Source of the DNA: Acinetobacter pullicarnis
GTDB lineage: Bacteria; Pseudomonadota; Gammaproteobacteria; Pseudomonadales; Moraxellaceae
DNA length: 64,000 bases
Assembly (NCBI RefSeq): GCF_006352475.1
Contig: NZ_VCMZ01000001.1
Coordinates: 1,984,001 to 2,048,000 of the forward strand
Direction: 5' to 3'
Within the stretch, counting starts at the first letter, position 1, and each line of letters begins with the position of its first letter. Shown here in pieces: positions 55,882 through 64,000 of this stretch. The notes under the pieces were generated by a model. The model was not told the DNA's origin, ran no database searches, and saw only the letters and a list, made by a program, of their open reading frames with translations. Both the position numbers and the translations under genes were made by a program.

Positions 55882-56590
55882 TTATCAAACCCCTAGCCTC
55901 ACTTAGATGTTGCTAACGTACAACGTCATTCCCGTACTTTTAATTTTTTAGTTGATCCTTAGTTCATTTAATGGCAGCTAAATCTGTAATTACCTGATCC
56001 ATCTTACTGCATCAGATTGCATAGAATTAAAATTTACGGGTCAAGTTACTGCGCCAGACAAATCCAGAGCATTGTGAAAATTAGATTATTTGCTGCTTTG
56101 ATGCCCTTTCAAATATCATTTAAGTTATGCCCAAATCAGAACTCGAATTGATTTGTATACCGCGATCCCTGCTGCAGCATTTGATGTAAAGCGAATTTGG
56201 ACAGAAAAAATTTTAGCTCAATTTTAATCTCACAGAGATATTGCGAACATCGGTAACGGTCAGATCTGATTTGAGCGAATACAGCAAGTGTATGGTCAGT
56301 GAGAATTATAAAAACTGAAATATAAGTTTGGTTAAAAAACGATTTACGCAAGAGGTCTATTGAGTACTTTTTATAATCACTTCTTAATTCATTATTATTT
56401 TTATGGGTTTCTTTGTTATTTTTTATTTTTATGGGCAAGATATTTGATTATACAGTATTTTTTTAACTTCATATTTGTTTAAATACCATCTGTGATTGCC
56501 ACTACTTTCTTTAAAATTTATTTTAATAATCTCGTATAAATTTATTAAATATTGAAACATATCAAACTTATTTATGTCGGAGTATCCTGT
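55882..56590. other. 0.7-kb AT-rich region without a supported gene
   Basis: A 100-codon minus-strand frame (56136-56438) has no motif, low-complexity composition and no ribosome site, and is not credible. At 56112-56140 there is a 25-of-29 match to 43176-43204, the Xer-like sequence near dif. The end should contain the transporter promoter. Confidence 0.45.
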
Positions 56591-58048
56591 ATGGGATTTA
56601 AACTTATACCAACACTAATCTCTGTCTCTATTGCACTTACTATTTGGTTTATTATTCCTATACCGCATGGTGTGACGCCAAATGCTTGGTTACTCTTTGC
56701 GATGTTTTTGGGTGTAATTGCTGCCATTATTGGTAAAGCGATGCCGATTGGTGCCATTTCTATTATTGCAATTGCATTGGTTGCTATTACTCGGGTCACG
56801 TCAGATTCACCCAGTGATGCAATTAAAGATGCGCTCAGTGGTTTTTCCAATCCATTAATTTGGTTAATTGGTATATCCATTATGATTTCCAAAGGATTGC
56901 AAAAAACAGGTTTAGGTGCACGTTTAGGCTATTATTTTATTGCTGTATGGGGAAAACGAACCATTGGCATTGGTTATAGCCTGGCACTCTCCGAGCTTAT
57001 TTTAGCACCCGTTACACCAAGTAATACGGCACGTGGTGGTGGTATTATTCACCCGATTGTACGTTCAATTGCCGAAAGTTTTGATTCTGATCCTGAAAAA
57101 GGTACGCAAGGAAAAATTGGTAAATATCTAGCTTTAGTCAATTATCACTCGAACCCGATTACCTCTGTCATGTTTATTACTGCAACAGCACCGAACCCGC
57201 TGATTGTAGATTTAATTGCCAAAGCGACCAATAGTGATATCCATTTAAGTTGGACCACTTGGGCGTTGGCTATGATTTTACCGGGAATTGTTGCTTTAGC
57301 CGTGATGCCGGTTATTTTATATTTGATGTATCCACCAGAGATTAAAGAAACACCTGACGCGGCTGCATTTGCCAAAAGTCGTTTAAAAGAAATGGGGCCA
57401 ATTACCTTACATGAAATGATTATGCTCTGTGTATTTGGGCTGTTATTGATTTTATGGGCTGGCATTCCAGCGATGTTGTTAGGTGATCTATGGTTGATTG
57501 ATCCAACAACCACTGCATTTATTGGGTTGTCATTGCTGCTTTTAACTGGTGTTTTAACTTGGGATGATGTGCTTACTCAAAAAAGTGCATGGGATACGGT
57601 TACGTGGTTTGCTGCCTTGGTAATGATGGCAACCTTCTTAAATAAATTAGGTTTAATTGCTTGGTTTTCTAGTGTGTTACAAACAGGTATTGGACACTTA
57701 GGCTTAACCTGGATACCGGCTAGTTTATTATTATTACTTGCCTATATGTACGCACATTATATGTTTGCCAGTACTACAGCGCATATTACTGCCATGTTCT
57801 CGGCATTTTATATTGCTGGGATTGCCGTTGGTGCACCGCCTATGTACTTTGCTTTAATGATGGCTGCTGCTTCAAGCATTATGATGACCTTAACCCATTA
57901 TGCAACGGGTACTTCACCAATTATCTTTGGCTCAGGCTTTACCACGTTGGGTGAATGGTGGAAGGCTGGTTTTGTTATGAGTGTCGTGAATATTTTAATT
58001 TTTATCTTCCTCGGTGGAATATGGTGGAAATTCCTCGGTTATTGGTAA
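56591..58048 (+). CDS. DASS/SLC13-family anion transporter (2-oxoglutarate/malate/citrate type)
   Basis: 485 residues from the ATG at 56591, where CGGAG lies nine bases upstream; a TTG at 56552 is in frame. About 12 membrane segments. The family loops are visible: GFSNPLIWLIG, LAPVTPSNTARGGGIIHPIVRS (first substrate/Na motif, SNT) and the matching second half, FASTTAHITAMFSAF and YATGTSPIIFGSG. The closest remembered relatives are the CitT/DIT1/YflS group, exchanging dicarboxylates or tricarboxylates across the inner membrane. No partner enzyme is adjacent, so the substrate is unassigned. Not part of the island. Confidence 0.88.
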   Translation: MGFKLIPTLISVSIALTIWFIIPIPHGVTPNAWLLFAMFLGVIAAIIGKAMPIGAISIIAIALVAITRVTSDSPSDAIKDALSGFSNPLIWLIGISIMISKGLQKTGLGARLGYYFIAVWGKRTIGIGYSLALSELILAPVTPSNTARGGGIIHPIVRSIAESFDSDPEKGTQGKIGKYLALVNYHSNPITSVMFITATAPNPLIVDLIAKATNSDIHLSWTTWALAMILPGIVALAVMPVILYLMYPPEIKETPDAAAFAKSRLKEMGPITLHEMIMLCVFGLLLILWAGIPAMLLGDLWLIDPTTTAFIGLSLLLLTGVLTWDDVLTQKSAWDTVTWFAALVMMATFLNKLGLIAWFSSVLQTGIGHLGLTWIPASLLLLLAYMYAHYMFASTTAHITAMFSAFYIAGIAVGAPPMYFALMMAAASSIMMTLTHYATGTSPIIFGSGFTTLGEWWKAGFVMSVVNILIFIFLGGIWWKFLGYW

Positions 58049-58071
58049 AGGTTTAAACTAAGCGCATGCAA

Positions 58072-58114
58072 TGGATTAACGTGCATATTCAGTTATTGTA
58101 TTTACGTTAATCCA
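58072..58114. repeat. Inverted repeat between convergent genes
   Basis: TGGATTAACGT (58072-58082) and its exact complement (58104-58114), 21-nt loop. No T run. It may act as a weak bidirectional terminator. Confidence 0.55.
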
Positions 58115-58150
58115 CCGCTTCAGTAAGCCCCCTGATTATCGATGCTGATT

Positions 58151-58465
58151 TTAGGTTTTATCAGGAGCATCGATAATTTTTTGAATAACATGCGCATGTG
58201 TAGGGATAATCCCGACTTTCATTCCAAGTGGTTTTAATACTTTATTTAAGACGGATTGCGTTAACTTATCATTATCTTGCTCAATATTGGTTAGCGTTCT
58301 ACGACTTATCCCAACGTAATCTGCATATTCTTGCTGCGACATTTCTAAAATATTTTTTCTTAAATAAATGATCATTTGTCCCAGCGTCATTTCATTTAAT
58401 AAATACTGCTTATATAAGTCGATAAGAATCTGTTGACGGTTCTTTTCTTGATTTTCAGCACTCAT
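58151..58465 (-). CDS. HTH antitoxin of a decayed HipA-type module
   Basis: 104 residues from the ATG at 58465 (frame open to 58477). Helix-turn-helix MSQQEYADYVGISRRTLTNIEQDNDKLTQSVLNKVLKPLGMKV, the HipB/XRE kind. Its ATG overlaps the TGA of the hipA remnant, so the toxin gene precedes it. With the toxin broken it may persist only as a repressor. Confidence 0.8.
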   Translation of the reverse strand: MSAENQEKNRQQILIDLYKQYLLNEMTLGQMIIYLRKNILEMSQQEYADYVGISRRTLTNIEQDNDKLTQSVLNKVLKPLGMKVGIIPTHAHVIQKIIDAPDKT

Positions 58466-58972
58466 AATAAATTCCACCGCTTTAATTTGGCTTCGATATA
58501 ATCAAATGACAGCACAGGCATTTTTATAATTTGTTCTGGAACACCTCTCTGAATCAATCTCTCCTTGAGACCAAGCAATTTAACTGCTAAAGATTTTAAA
58601 GTCCTTAAAGAAAGACGAGGGTCACACAAATGCGCAAGCTGTTGAGTTATGAGATCCCATCGATACTCACCTCCCTCCTCATATGGGCTTTCCCAAGTGG
58701 TCGATCTCGTCACTACTTCTGTATCAGCTTTCATGGGGGGCGAAATCATATATAGGTGCAAGTGATATTTGACCAGCACTTTTAATAAAGGATGTATTGC
58801 GCCCATGATTGTCTGAATTTCCAAAAATAATATTCAATAAATCACAAAGATCATTTATTAGATTAAAGTGATTTAAATGGCTACCCGATGGTTTATTTAA
58901 AATTGAATATACAGATTCAAGACCATGTCGATGCCATTGCTGATCACACCACTCATTATCAAATCGTGGCAA
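58462..58972 (-). pseudogene. hipA-like toxin kinase, frameshifted and truncated
   Basis: Two frames make one HipA C-terminal half. The first (58972 down to about 58727) has PRFDNEWCDQQWHRHGLES and the catalytic FGNSDNHGRNTSF, reaching YDFAP, then stops shortly after. The second (from about 58745 to 58462) continues PMKADTEVVTRSTTWES and runs to the end. They join at a run of six C (minus strand, about 58736-58741); five C would restore the frame. Upstream of 58972 only scraps remain, so the N-terminal half is lost too. The frameshift alone might be a switch, but with the missing N-terminus it is dead. Confidence 0.65.
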
Positions 58973-59170
58973 TCACAATGCAGGATATTTAGCACCTATC
59001 ATCAGTTCTTTCATTATCATCATGAGCAAATATTTTCTCAATTACTAATTTTAAAAATCGTGCTAAATCTAGCTGATGTCTCTCAGCAGATGCTTGAATA
59101 AGCAACTCCCCTGAAAATAATTAAACTTAAAATCAGAAAATCGCATACCCTATATTCAAGGGGATTTTCT

Positions 59171-59869
59171 ATGACGAACGCACTTGCTGACCACGCTCAA
59201 ATAAGCGTGGTTTCTAATTTTTCTGAACTTATAAACGCTAATTTTCAAGGCGATCAGAATGCCATTTGCTGGCATAGAAGTTTGCTTGGTGATTTTAAAG
59301 AAATTGTGGCTAAACTTGAGTTGAAAGAGAATATGACTGAAGTTTCCGTCGAAGATCTTTTAATGCTGCAACTTTCAGAAAAAGCAAATCTTGCAAGGAA
59401 CGTTATCTTAAGCGATATCCAACAATTAACTGATTTCGGTGCATCCCCATCGCTGAATCTGCTTAAAAATTATGAGCGGGATGACGAGCTCGATTTTATA
59501 TCAACAGATGTTTATTCCTATCATATTGACCGCTCCCCGATTGAAACGGATACTTTTTTATGTACTTATCATGGTCCTGCAAGTGAGATCTTGCCGCATG
59601 ATCAGGTGGAGCAAAAGATCTTAATTCCAGAAATCAGAGAAAAGCTTAAAAAATTATATGATGGCCCCGAAGCTGAATTTGAAGCTTTTCTAGAAGAATA
59701 TTTCTTTGATCTGCATTATCAGCCTAAACCCAATTCAAAACCGGTAAATTTAGGTTCAGGGCATCTTTGGCGCTTGGCAGTCGATCATCCCACGCAACAA
59801 GTTTTGCCCTGTGTGCATAGAGCACCGATGGAAAATGATGGTGAGTATAGATTGCTCTTGATTTGTTAA
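59171..59869 (+). CDS. DUF1826-like protein
   Basis: 232 residues, cytoplasmic. It matches my recollection of DUF1826: an N-terminal LADHAQISVVSNFSELI, CWHRSLLGDFKEI, DVYSYHIDRSPIETDTFLCTYHGPASEIL and the HRAPMENDGEYRLLLIC end. In Pseudomonas and others, DUF1826 genes sit in zinc-starvation (Zur) regulons with CobW GTPases. No Zur box or CobW gene is visible here. It lies between the two HipA modules with AAGGGG as ribosome site. Confidence 0.7.
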   Translation: MTNALADHAQISVVSNFSELINANFQGDQNAICWHRSLLGDFKEIVAKLELKENMTEVSVEDLLMLQLSEKANLARNVILSDIQQLTDFGASPSLNLLKNYERDDELDFISTDVYSYHIDRSPIETDTFLCTYHGPASEILPHDQVEQKILIPEIREKLKKLYDGPEAEFEAFLEEYFFDLHYQPKPNSKPVNLGSGHLWRLAVDHPTQQVLPCVHRAPMENDGEYRLLLIC

Positions 59870-59956
59870 TTATTGATATCATCAATAAAAATACTTAGGC
59901 TATTTTATGATGAAAATGAAGTAATAGATTAAGTTTATAAAACAGCCAAGATATTT

Positions 59957-61282
59957 TTAAAATGTAAGTCTCAGATTTCCTGAAACATTCTCAATCAATT
60001 CATGAGGAACCTTGGCGGCTTCTGCCAAAGCATTCCATCCTGAGACAACCGCTATGGTGTGATTTAGCACTTCTGAGACATATTTAGGCGTAAATTTTCG
60101 ACTTAAATGTTGCACTGAAAGAATATCAGCCAATACGAAATCTTTACGCTTACCGTTAAGTGACATCCAATGTGAGTCCACCCAGAAAGAATCTGGTTTA
60201 TAGCTGAATGCTAAATCATAAGCCGGTGCCAATTCCCATTTATGCTCACGCAAGATGAAAGAGAAATTTTTAGCATGATCATCATGGTTCCGCGCAACAA
60301 TATTGAAAATCATGCGTTTTAGCAGTTGATCAGCCTCGACCGCAGTCATTTTGAGTGTACGAAGCACCATAAACAGTTCTTCATAAGAGAACGAACCTGG
60401 CATCTTATAGTCAATATGTGCCATCCCATTTAGGGTTTGTACGTGTAGTTTTTCATTCCCAATACGATCATAGCGCTGCGTTACAAAATGCTGTCGATCA
60501 CCCTCACTTAAGAGATGACAAGGCATCATATCAATTCCACAGGCGGTTGCCATTTGGTAATAGACGTATTCCATAGCTCCGTAACCCATTGGATCACCGA
60601 AAGTTTCTTTGTTGGTATTACGCTCAGTTACACCATCAAATTTGACCAAATAATGTGTGTATCCATTTGGAACCTTCGTCTGCCCTGAGCGAACTTTTGT
60701 AAAATCTTCATTAAAAGCCAATACCGCTTTGGGTCTTGCACCACCTGCACTGGTACCGACACTGAGCAGTGAAAGCATTGCATCTCGGTCATCCGAGCCA
60801 TCTGCTTTTAATTCCAAATCAAATGTATTGCGTGACGATAGGACTTCCTGAGCAATCGCGACCAGTTCATTAATTTGCACCGATTCATTGGCATTTAACT
60901 CACCGCGGGCTTCCGCAGGTAAAAACTCTAATGCGCCCATACCACGCTTGCCTGTATAGCGCAGGCGCTCAATTGGGGTAATGCTATTCAGTGCGCGTCC
61001 CTTTGTAGCCAACCAAACATTCAAAATACGATTCCCGAAATCATCAGGAAGTGAGTCCGCCAACATTCCTGGTAAACCTTTAAAGGTTTCAGGGTTCAAG
61101 GTATTGAAGTTATAGATGTAATTTTCTCGCAAGGGCATCATTAACGGTGATAATTCGATACCCGTTCGAACAAAATCAGGGGTATACATAAATGCCCCAT
61201 GCCCCGTTGATGGATCAAAACTCAATGCGCCAACATCATGGTTTTTATACATTACTTTAATGACATCTGCCTTGATTACCAT
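59957..61282 (-). CDS. hipA: HipA-family serine/threonine kinase toxin
   Basis: 441 residues, the usual length. N-terminal HipA domain (VGALSFDPSTGHGAFMYTPDF), glycine-rich GTSAGGARPKAVLAF (ATP site), catalytic FNIVARNHDDHAKNFSF (HxD and Asn) and APAYDLAFSY (metal aspartate). HipA kinases phosphorylate a target such as glutamyl-tRNA synthetase and cause growth arrest unless bound by HipB. It overlaps hipB by seven bases. Every catalytic residue expected is present, so it should be active. Confidence 0.9.
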   Translation of the reverse strand: MVIKADVIKVMYKNHDVGALSFDPSTGHGAFMYTPDFVRTGIELSPLMMPLRENYIYNFNTLNPETFKGLPGMLADSLPDDFGNRILNVWLATKGRALNSITPIERLRYTGKRGMGALEFLPAEARGELNANESVQINELVAIAQEVLSSRNTFDLELKADGSDDRDAMLSLLSVGTSAGGARPKAVLAFNEDFTKVRSGQTKVPNGYTHYLVKFDGVTERNTNKETFGDPMGYGAMEYVYYQMATACGIDMMPCHLLSEGDRQHFVTQRYDRIGNEKLHVQTLNGMAHIDYKMPGSFSYEELFMVLRTLKMTAVEADQLLKRMIFNIVARNHDDHAKNFSFILREHKWELAPAYDLAFSYKPDSFWVDSHWMSLNGKRKDFVLADILSVQHLSRKFTPKYVSEVLNHTIAVVSGWNALAEAAKVPHELIENVSGNLRLTF

Positions 61283-61638
61283 CCGAGATCTTCCTCTTTA
61301 TCTACTTTATTAACGGTCTGATCTGGTGCGGTATCATGATTCACACCGGATGCTCTTTTACGAACGCGACCTTGTAACTTTAATAGTTGTATTGGTGATA
61401 TTTGTTGTGGTGGCATCAAATTATCTAATTGATCGGTACTTTCCAATGCAATCAAGAGCGCCATTAAATCTTGAACACTACCCTGCCCATGTTCTAGTTT
61501 TTTGACGCTGTAGCGACTTATCCCAGCTGATAAGCCAAGGTCTTCTTGGGTGAGATTTAAATTAAGTCGGGCTTGCCTTAATCGTTCACCCAATTCACGC
61601 CCCATGGCATCGGGTGTTTTTAAAGCACTGAATTTCAT
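61276..61638 (-). CDS. hipB: HipB-family antitoxin / repressor
   Basis: 120 residues, XRE helix-turn-helix RQARLNLNLTQEDLGLSAGISRYSVKKLEHGQGSVQDLMALLIAL, then a disordered basic tail (GRVRKRASGVNHD) longer than in E. coli HipB. It neutralises HipA and represses the promoter. Stop overlaps the hipA start, so the pair is one transcript, antitoxin first. Confidence 0.88.
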   Translation of the reverse strand: MKFSALKTPDAMGRELGERLRQARLNLNLTQEDLGLSAGISRYSVKKLEHGQGSVQDLMALLIALESTDQLDNLMPPQQISPIQLLKLQGRVRKRASGVNHDTAPDQTVNKVDKEEDLGW

Positions 61639-62068
61639 AATTTCACCATGATTGAGAACGGCCTAATCTGCTACAGCATAGCACTTTCCAATCTTGCAAT
61701 ATAGTGGTCATAAATTTAATCATTAGGTGGTGTTTTAGAGAGTTATAGTTAAATATTTGATCATTATGGTTCTGCGATATTGGTTTTAACCAGAAAGCAT
61801 ATTGAATGAAAAAGGCGAAATCAAGCATGATTAAAACTGCACTGCATGCCTGTCCACATCAAGTAATTTAAAGATTGCCATTGTAGAAAAAGTAATTCGT
61901 TATTGAATACAAATTAATACCCTATGAGTATTAATTCGACCTATTGAAAGGTATTGGATATTAAATCGTATCAAGGCGAGACTGCTTTGACCATGTTAAT
62001 CATGTGGTTATCCATAAATCAGGCTTTGATTTTAATTAGCCTCTACGTTTCATTAGGAGACATTTATT
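61639..62068. other. Divergent regulatory region (hipBA / cupin operon)
   Basis: 430 bp with no supported gene; a 61-codon minus-strand frame (61643-61828) has no support. The hipBA promoter and its operators should be at the left, the promoter of the cupin-SDR operon at the right, including a palindrome (61912-61936). Confidence 0.5.
61912..61936. promoter_or_regulatory. Palindromic operator candidate before the cupin operon
   Basis: Nine-bp perfect arms AATTAATAC / GTATTAATT around CCTATGA (25 bp overall), a size typical of TetR/MarR-type sites, about 130 bp before the cupin start. The matching regulator is not in the window. Confidence 0.5.
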
Positions 62069-62566
62069 ATGCTAGACACAGAAATTCAATATCTACCCGG
62101 TGCGAGTATCGACAAAACCAAACATGCACATTGGGAAGATGGTTCACTTATCGTTCGCACCAAACATATTCCTTGGACTCCTTGGGCTCTACCTGGTACT
62201 GAGTTTAAATTGTTAGATTACGATAAAAATCATTCTTATTCTTGCATCTTGCTACGCATTTCTGCTGATGCACCTGCCACGATACATAAGCATATTGGTG
62301 CTGCAAATGCTTTTATTCTCGAAGGTGGATTTGGCTATGAACACGGCGCTGTCTACGAGGGTGATTTTATGTGTGAAGCAGGAGGCGTTACACATATGCC
62401 TCACGTATTTGAAGGTGGTTGTACCTTACTTGGATTTAACCATGGTGCAGTAGCTGGATTTTCTCCTGAAGGTGAACTATCAGGCATCATTGATGTTGAT
62501 TGGTTAATTGAGCAAGTAAAAGCGAATAATGCATTTGACCATCTTGCACACAAGGAGGCGCTATGA
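62069..62566 (+). CDS. Cupin-domain protein (2,4'-dihydroxyacetophenone dioxygenase-like)
   Basis: 165 residues, ATG with TTAGGAGA upstream. Cupin fold: HKHIGAANAFILEGGFGYEHG carries the first metal-ligand motif (HxH, E), and GGVTHMPHVFEGGCTLLG the second histidine. It resembles cupins annotated as dihydroxyacetophenone dioxygenase or ChrR-like. Probably an iron or zinc enzyme in breakdown of an aromatic or terpenoid compound. Its stop overlaps the SDR start by four bases, so they are coupled. Confidence 0.78.
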   Translation: MLDTEIQYLPGASIDKTKHAHWEDGSLIVRTKHIPWTPWALPGTEFKLLDYDKNHSYSCILLRISADAPATIHKHIGAANAFILEGGFGYEHGAVYEGDFMCEAGGVTHMPHVFEGGCTLLGFNHGAVAGFSPEGELSGIIDVDWLIEQVKANNAFDHLAHKEAL

Positions 62567-63372
62567 AAATTACGCGTTTTGAAGGAAAAGTTGTTGTGGT
62601 AACTGGAGCTGGATCTGGTATAGGTCGCGCATGTGCACTTCGACTCATGGCTGAAGGCGCTGATGTTATTTGTATGGATATGCAACAACAAGCGGCCGCA
62701 CAAACGGTCGCTATGGTGACCGAACTAGGCGGTAAGTCGAGTTATCATGTGGTTGATGTCACAAATGAAACAGCAGTTGCTGATGCGATACAAGCTGTCA
62801 TTACAACACATACGCAAATTGATGCCGTCATCCATTGTGCAGGAACCCCAGGTCCACTTGGTGGCCCAATTGAATCAGCCTCTTCTGATTTTGAAAAGAC
62901 CATGCAAGTGAATGTCATGGGGGCTTTTTATTTGTCTAAACATGCGCTTCCACATCTCATAAAACAGCGTGGCAATATAGTAATGATTGCATCTTTAGCG
63001 GGGATTACAGGTGGGGGTCCCCCTACCGTTGGACCATTGGTTGCTTATACAACCAGTAAACATGCTGTTATTGGCATGGTGCGCTCGATTGCTTATCGCC
63101 ATGGCATAGATGGAGTTCGTGCCAATGTTGTTTGTCCTGGATCTATACGAACCAATATGACTCAAGCAGTTGCTGATATTAGCCCGAATTACATACGGCT
63201 TGTTGAAGAAGCCACCCCAATGCAACGTTGGGGAGAACCAGAAGAAGTTGCTGCCGCAGTCGCATTTTTAGCAAGTGATGACGCTTCATTTGTGACGGCA
63301 GATGTATTGGTTGTTGATGGTGGCTACATCAATAGTCAAGGTAAAGTTTATCCGCAGTTTGATCAAACTTAG
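62563..63372 (+). CDS. Short-chain dehydrogenase/reductase
   Basis: 269 residues, classical SDR. VVVTGAGSGIGRACALRL (NAD loop), an aspartate after strand 2 (CMDMQQ) that suggests NAD, HCAGTPG, MIASLAGITGG (catalytic Ser), YTTSKHAV (Tyr, Lys), and RANVVCPGSIRTNMT. Coupled to the cupin gene; the pair and the following transporter form a catabolic operon of unknown substrate. Confidence 0.88.
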   Translation: MKITRFEGKVVVVTGAGSGIGRACALRLMAEGADVICMDMQQQAAAQTVAMVTELGGKSSYHVVDVTNETAVADAIQAVITTHTQIDAVIHCAGTPGPLGGPIESASSDFEKTMQVNVMGAFYLSKHALPHLIKQRGNIVMIASLAGITGGGPPTVGPLVAYTTSKHAVIGMVRSIAYRHGIDGVRANVVCPGSIRTNMTQAVADISPNYIRLVEEATPMQRWGEPEEVAAAVAFLASDDASFVTADVLVVDGGYINSQGKVYPQFDQT

Positions 63373-63475
63373 ACAATCAACGCTTGAGGTTGCGGCAGAG
63401 GAAAGGCCGTATCCAGATAATCCTGTAGAGAATGAATATCTATCCAGGATATGAAATCAATAAAAGAAGGAATCT

Positions 63476-64000
63476 ATGTCTAAAAATAATGTCTGCTTAT
63501 TAGGCGTAACGACGTTGATCAACCTGCTGGGCATTATGCCAGTATGGGCAACGGAAGGTGGAGGGAGTACCTATGCACATGGAACTGAGAATGCATTTGT
63601 TGGCTTTATGCCCTCCCCTGGATTTTATGGGCTTGTTTATGCAAGTCACGATCATTTAAGCAAGCTACGTGATGACAAAGGAGATGAAATTGAGCTGCCA
63701 TTTGATGTAAAAGCAAATGTGATTGCTCCACGTGCAGTCTGGGTGACAGACACCAAGCTATTAAATGGACAACTTGCTTGGCATGCAGTACTCCCCCTAG
63801 TTTCACTGGATTCACACATTGCTGGATATTCAGAGAAACACCAAGGTTTAGGTGATTTGGTTATTGGGTCTGGGCTTGGATATCATCCATCAGAAAAGGT
63901 GCATTATGCATTTGGTCTAGATATCACCGCACCGACAGGCACCTATAAGCAAGATAATCTGGTTAACCTTGGGCGGAACTATTGGAATATTCAACCGGCC
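63476..64000 (+). CDS. Phenol-degradation meta-pathway-type outer membrane protein, 5' part
   Basis: 175 residues visible, running off the window. The N-terminus is a signal peptide (MSKNNVCLLGVTTLINLLG then PVWATEGG). The mature part has alternating beta strands typical of the Phenol_MetA_deg (SphA-like) family, including GGSTYAHGTENAFVGFMPSPG and APTGTYKQD. Such proteins are thought to be outer-membrane channels for hydrophobic substrates. AGAAGGAA is the ribosome site. Third gene of the cupin-SDR operon, 103 bases after the SDR. Confidence 0.78.
   Translation, partial: MSKNNVCLLGVTTLINLLGIMPVWATEGGGSTYAHGTENAFVGFMPSPGFYGLVYASHDHLSKLRDDKGDEIELPFDVKANVIAPRAVWVTDTKLLNGQLAWHAVLPLVSLDSHIAGYSEKHQGLGDLVIGSGLGYHPSEKVHYAFGLDITAPTGTYKQDNLVNLGRNYWNIQPA

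Noticed and set aside
41558..56140. Complete prophage or classical genomic island with tRNA attachment
   Set aside because: No integrase, portal, capsid, replication or tRNA gene is seen; only IS elements and a dif-linked repeat bound the region.
56136..56438. 100-codon minus-strand frame before the DASS transporter
   Set aside because: Lysine/asparagine-rich, no ribosome site, no family.
61643..61828. 61-codon minus-strand frame before hipB
   Set aside because: Sits in the hipBA promoter region without motif or ribosome site.
61954..62202. 82-codon plus-strand frame overlapping the cupin start
   Set aside because: The cupin frame has a good ribosome site and clear metal-ligand motifs; this one is a shadow.

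Overview
The window looks like chromosome from an Acinetobacter species. It is AT-rich, it carries a complete ISAba1, and it holds typical Acinetobacter gene sets: aroQ-accB-accC, tusDCBE, fumC, a cytochrome bd operon, adhC, tyrB, and paired LysR/MocR regulators. I also see a near-perfect gammaproteobacterial dif site at 43050-43077, so the window probably spans the replication terminus. All identifications come from reading sequence and recalling families; no database search was run.

1-21 kb is mostly core. It holds the end of a DUF475 membrane protein, a lipoprotein hydrolase, fatty-acid and shikimate genes, a phosphodiesterase lipoprotein, the sulfur-relay genes for tRNA thiolation, a GalE-like protein that has lost its catalytic lysine, fumarase C, and cytochrome bd with two small genes before it and a 37-residue CydX-type subunit after it. 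21-41 kb is metabolic and accessory. It holds a LysR-controlled acyl-CoA dehydrogenase / kinase / phosphatase / SDR operon resembling the levulinate (lva) type of 4-hydroxyacyl-CoA catabolism, a DNA glycosylase with a fresh 42-bp in-frame duplication, a MocR/EamA divergent pair, a tandem pair of phospholipase-D-like proteins, formaldehyde and aromatic amino acid enzymes, and a benzoylformate decarboxylase with an aromatic-acid transporter and LysR regulator.

41.5-56 kb is a strain-variable island on the XerD side of dif. An IS1202-group element (41563-43044) sits exactly 5 bp from the XerC arm with a 5-bp target duplication. Then come small unknown genes, ISAba1 (45188-46367, 9-bp duplication) and a three-gene operon: a DUF4238/SEC-C protein, a zinc-ribbon protein and a 1692-residue Cap4-type nuclease/STAND NTPase/HEAT-repeat protein. 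The operon has the shape of an anti-phage system. The known outward promoter of ISAba1 points straight into it. A 34-bp imperfect direct repeat that starts inside the XerD arm recurs at 55381-55414, suggesting the island was inserted or rearranged at dif. This is the most promising undescribed system here.

56-64 kb returns to ordinary accessory chromosome: a DASS-family transporter, a decayed and an intact HipA/HTH toxin-antitoxin pair around a DUF1826 gene, and the start of a cupin/SDR/outer-membrane-transporter catabolic operon that runs off the right edge.
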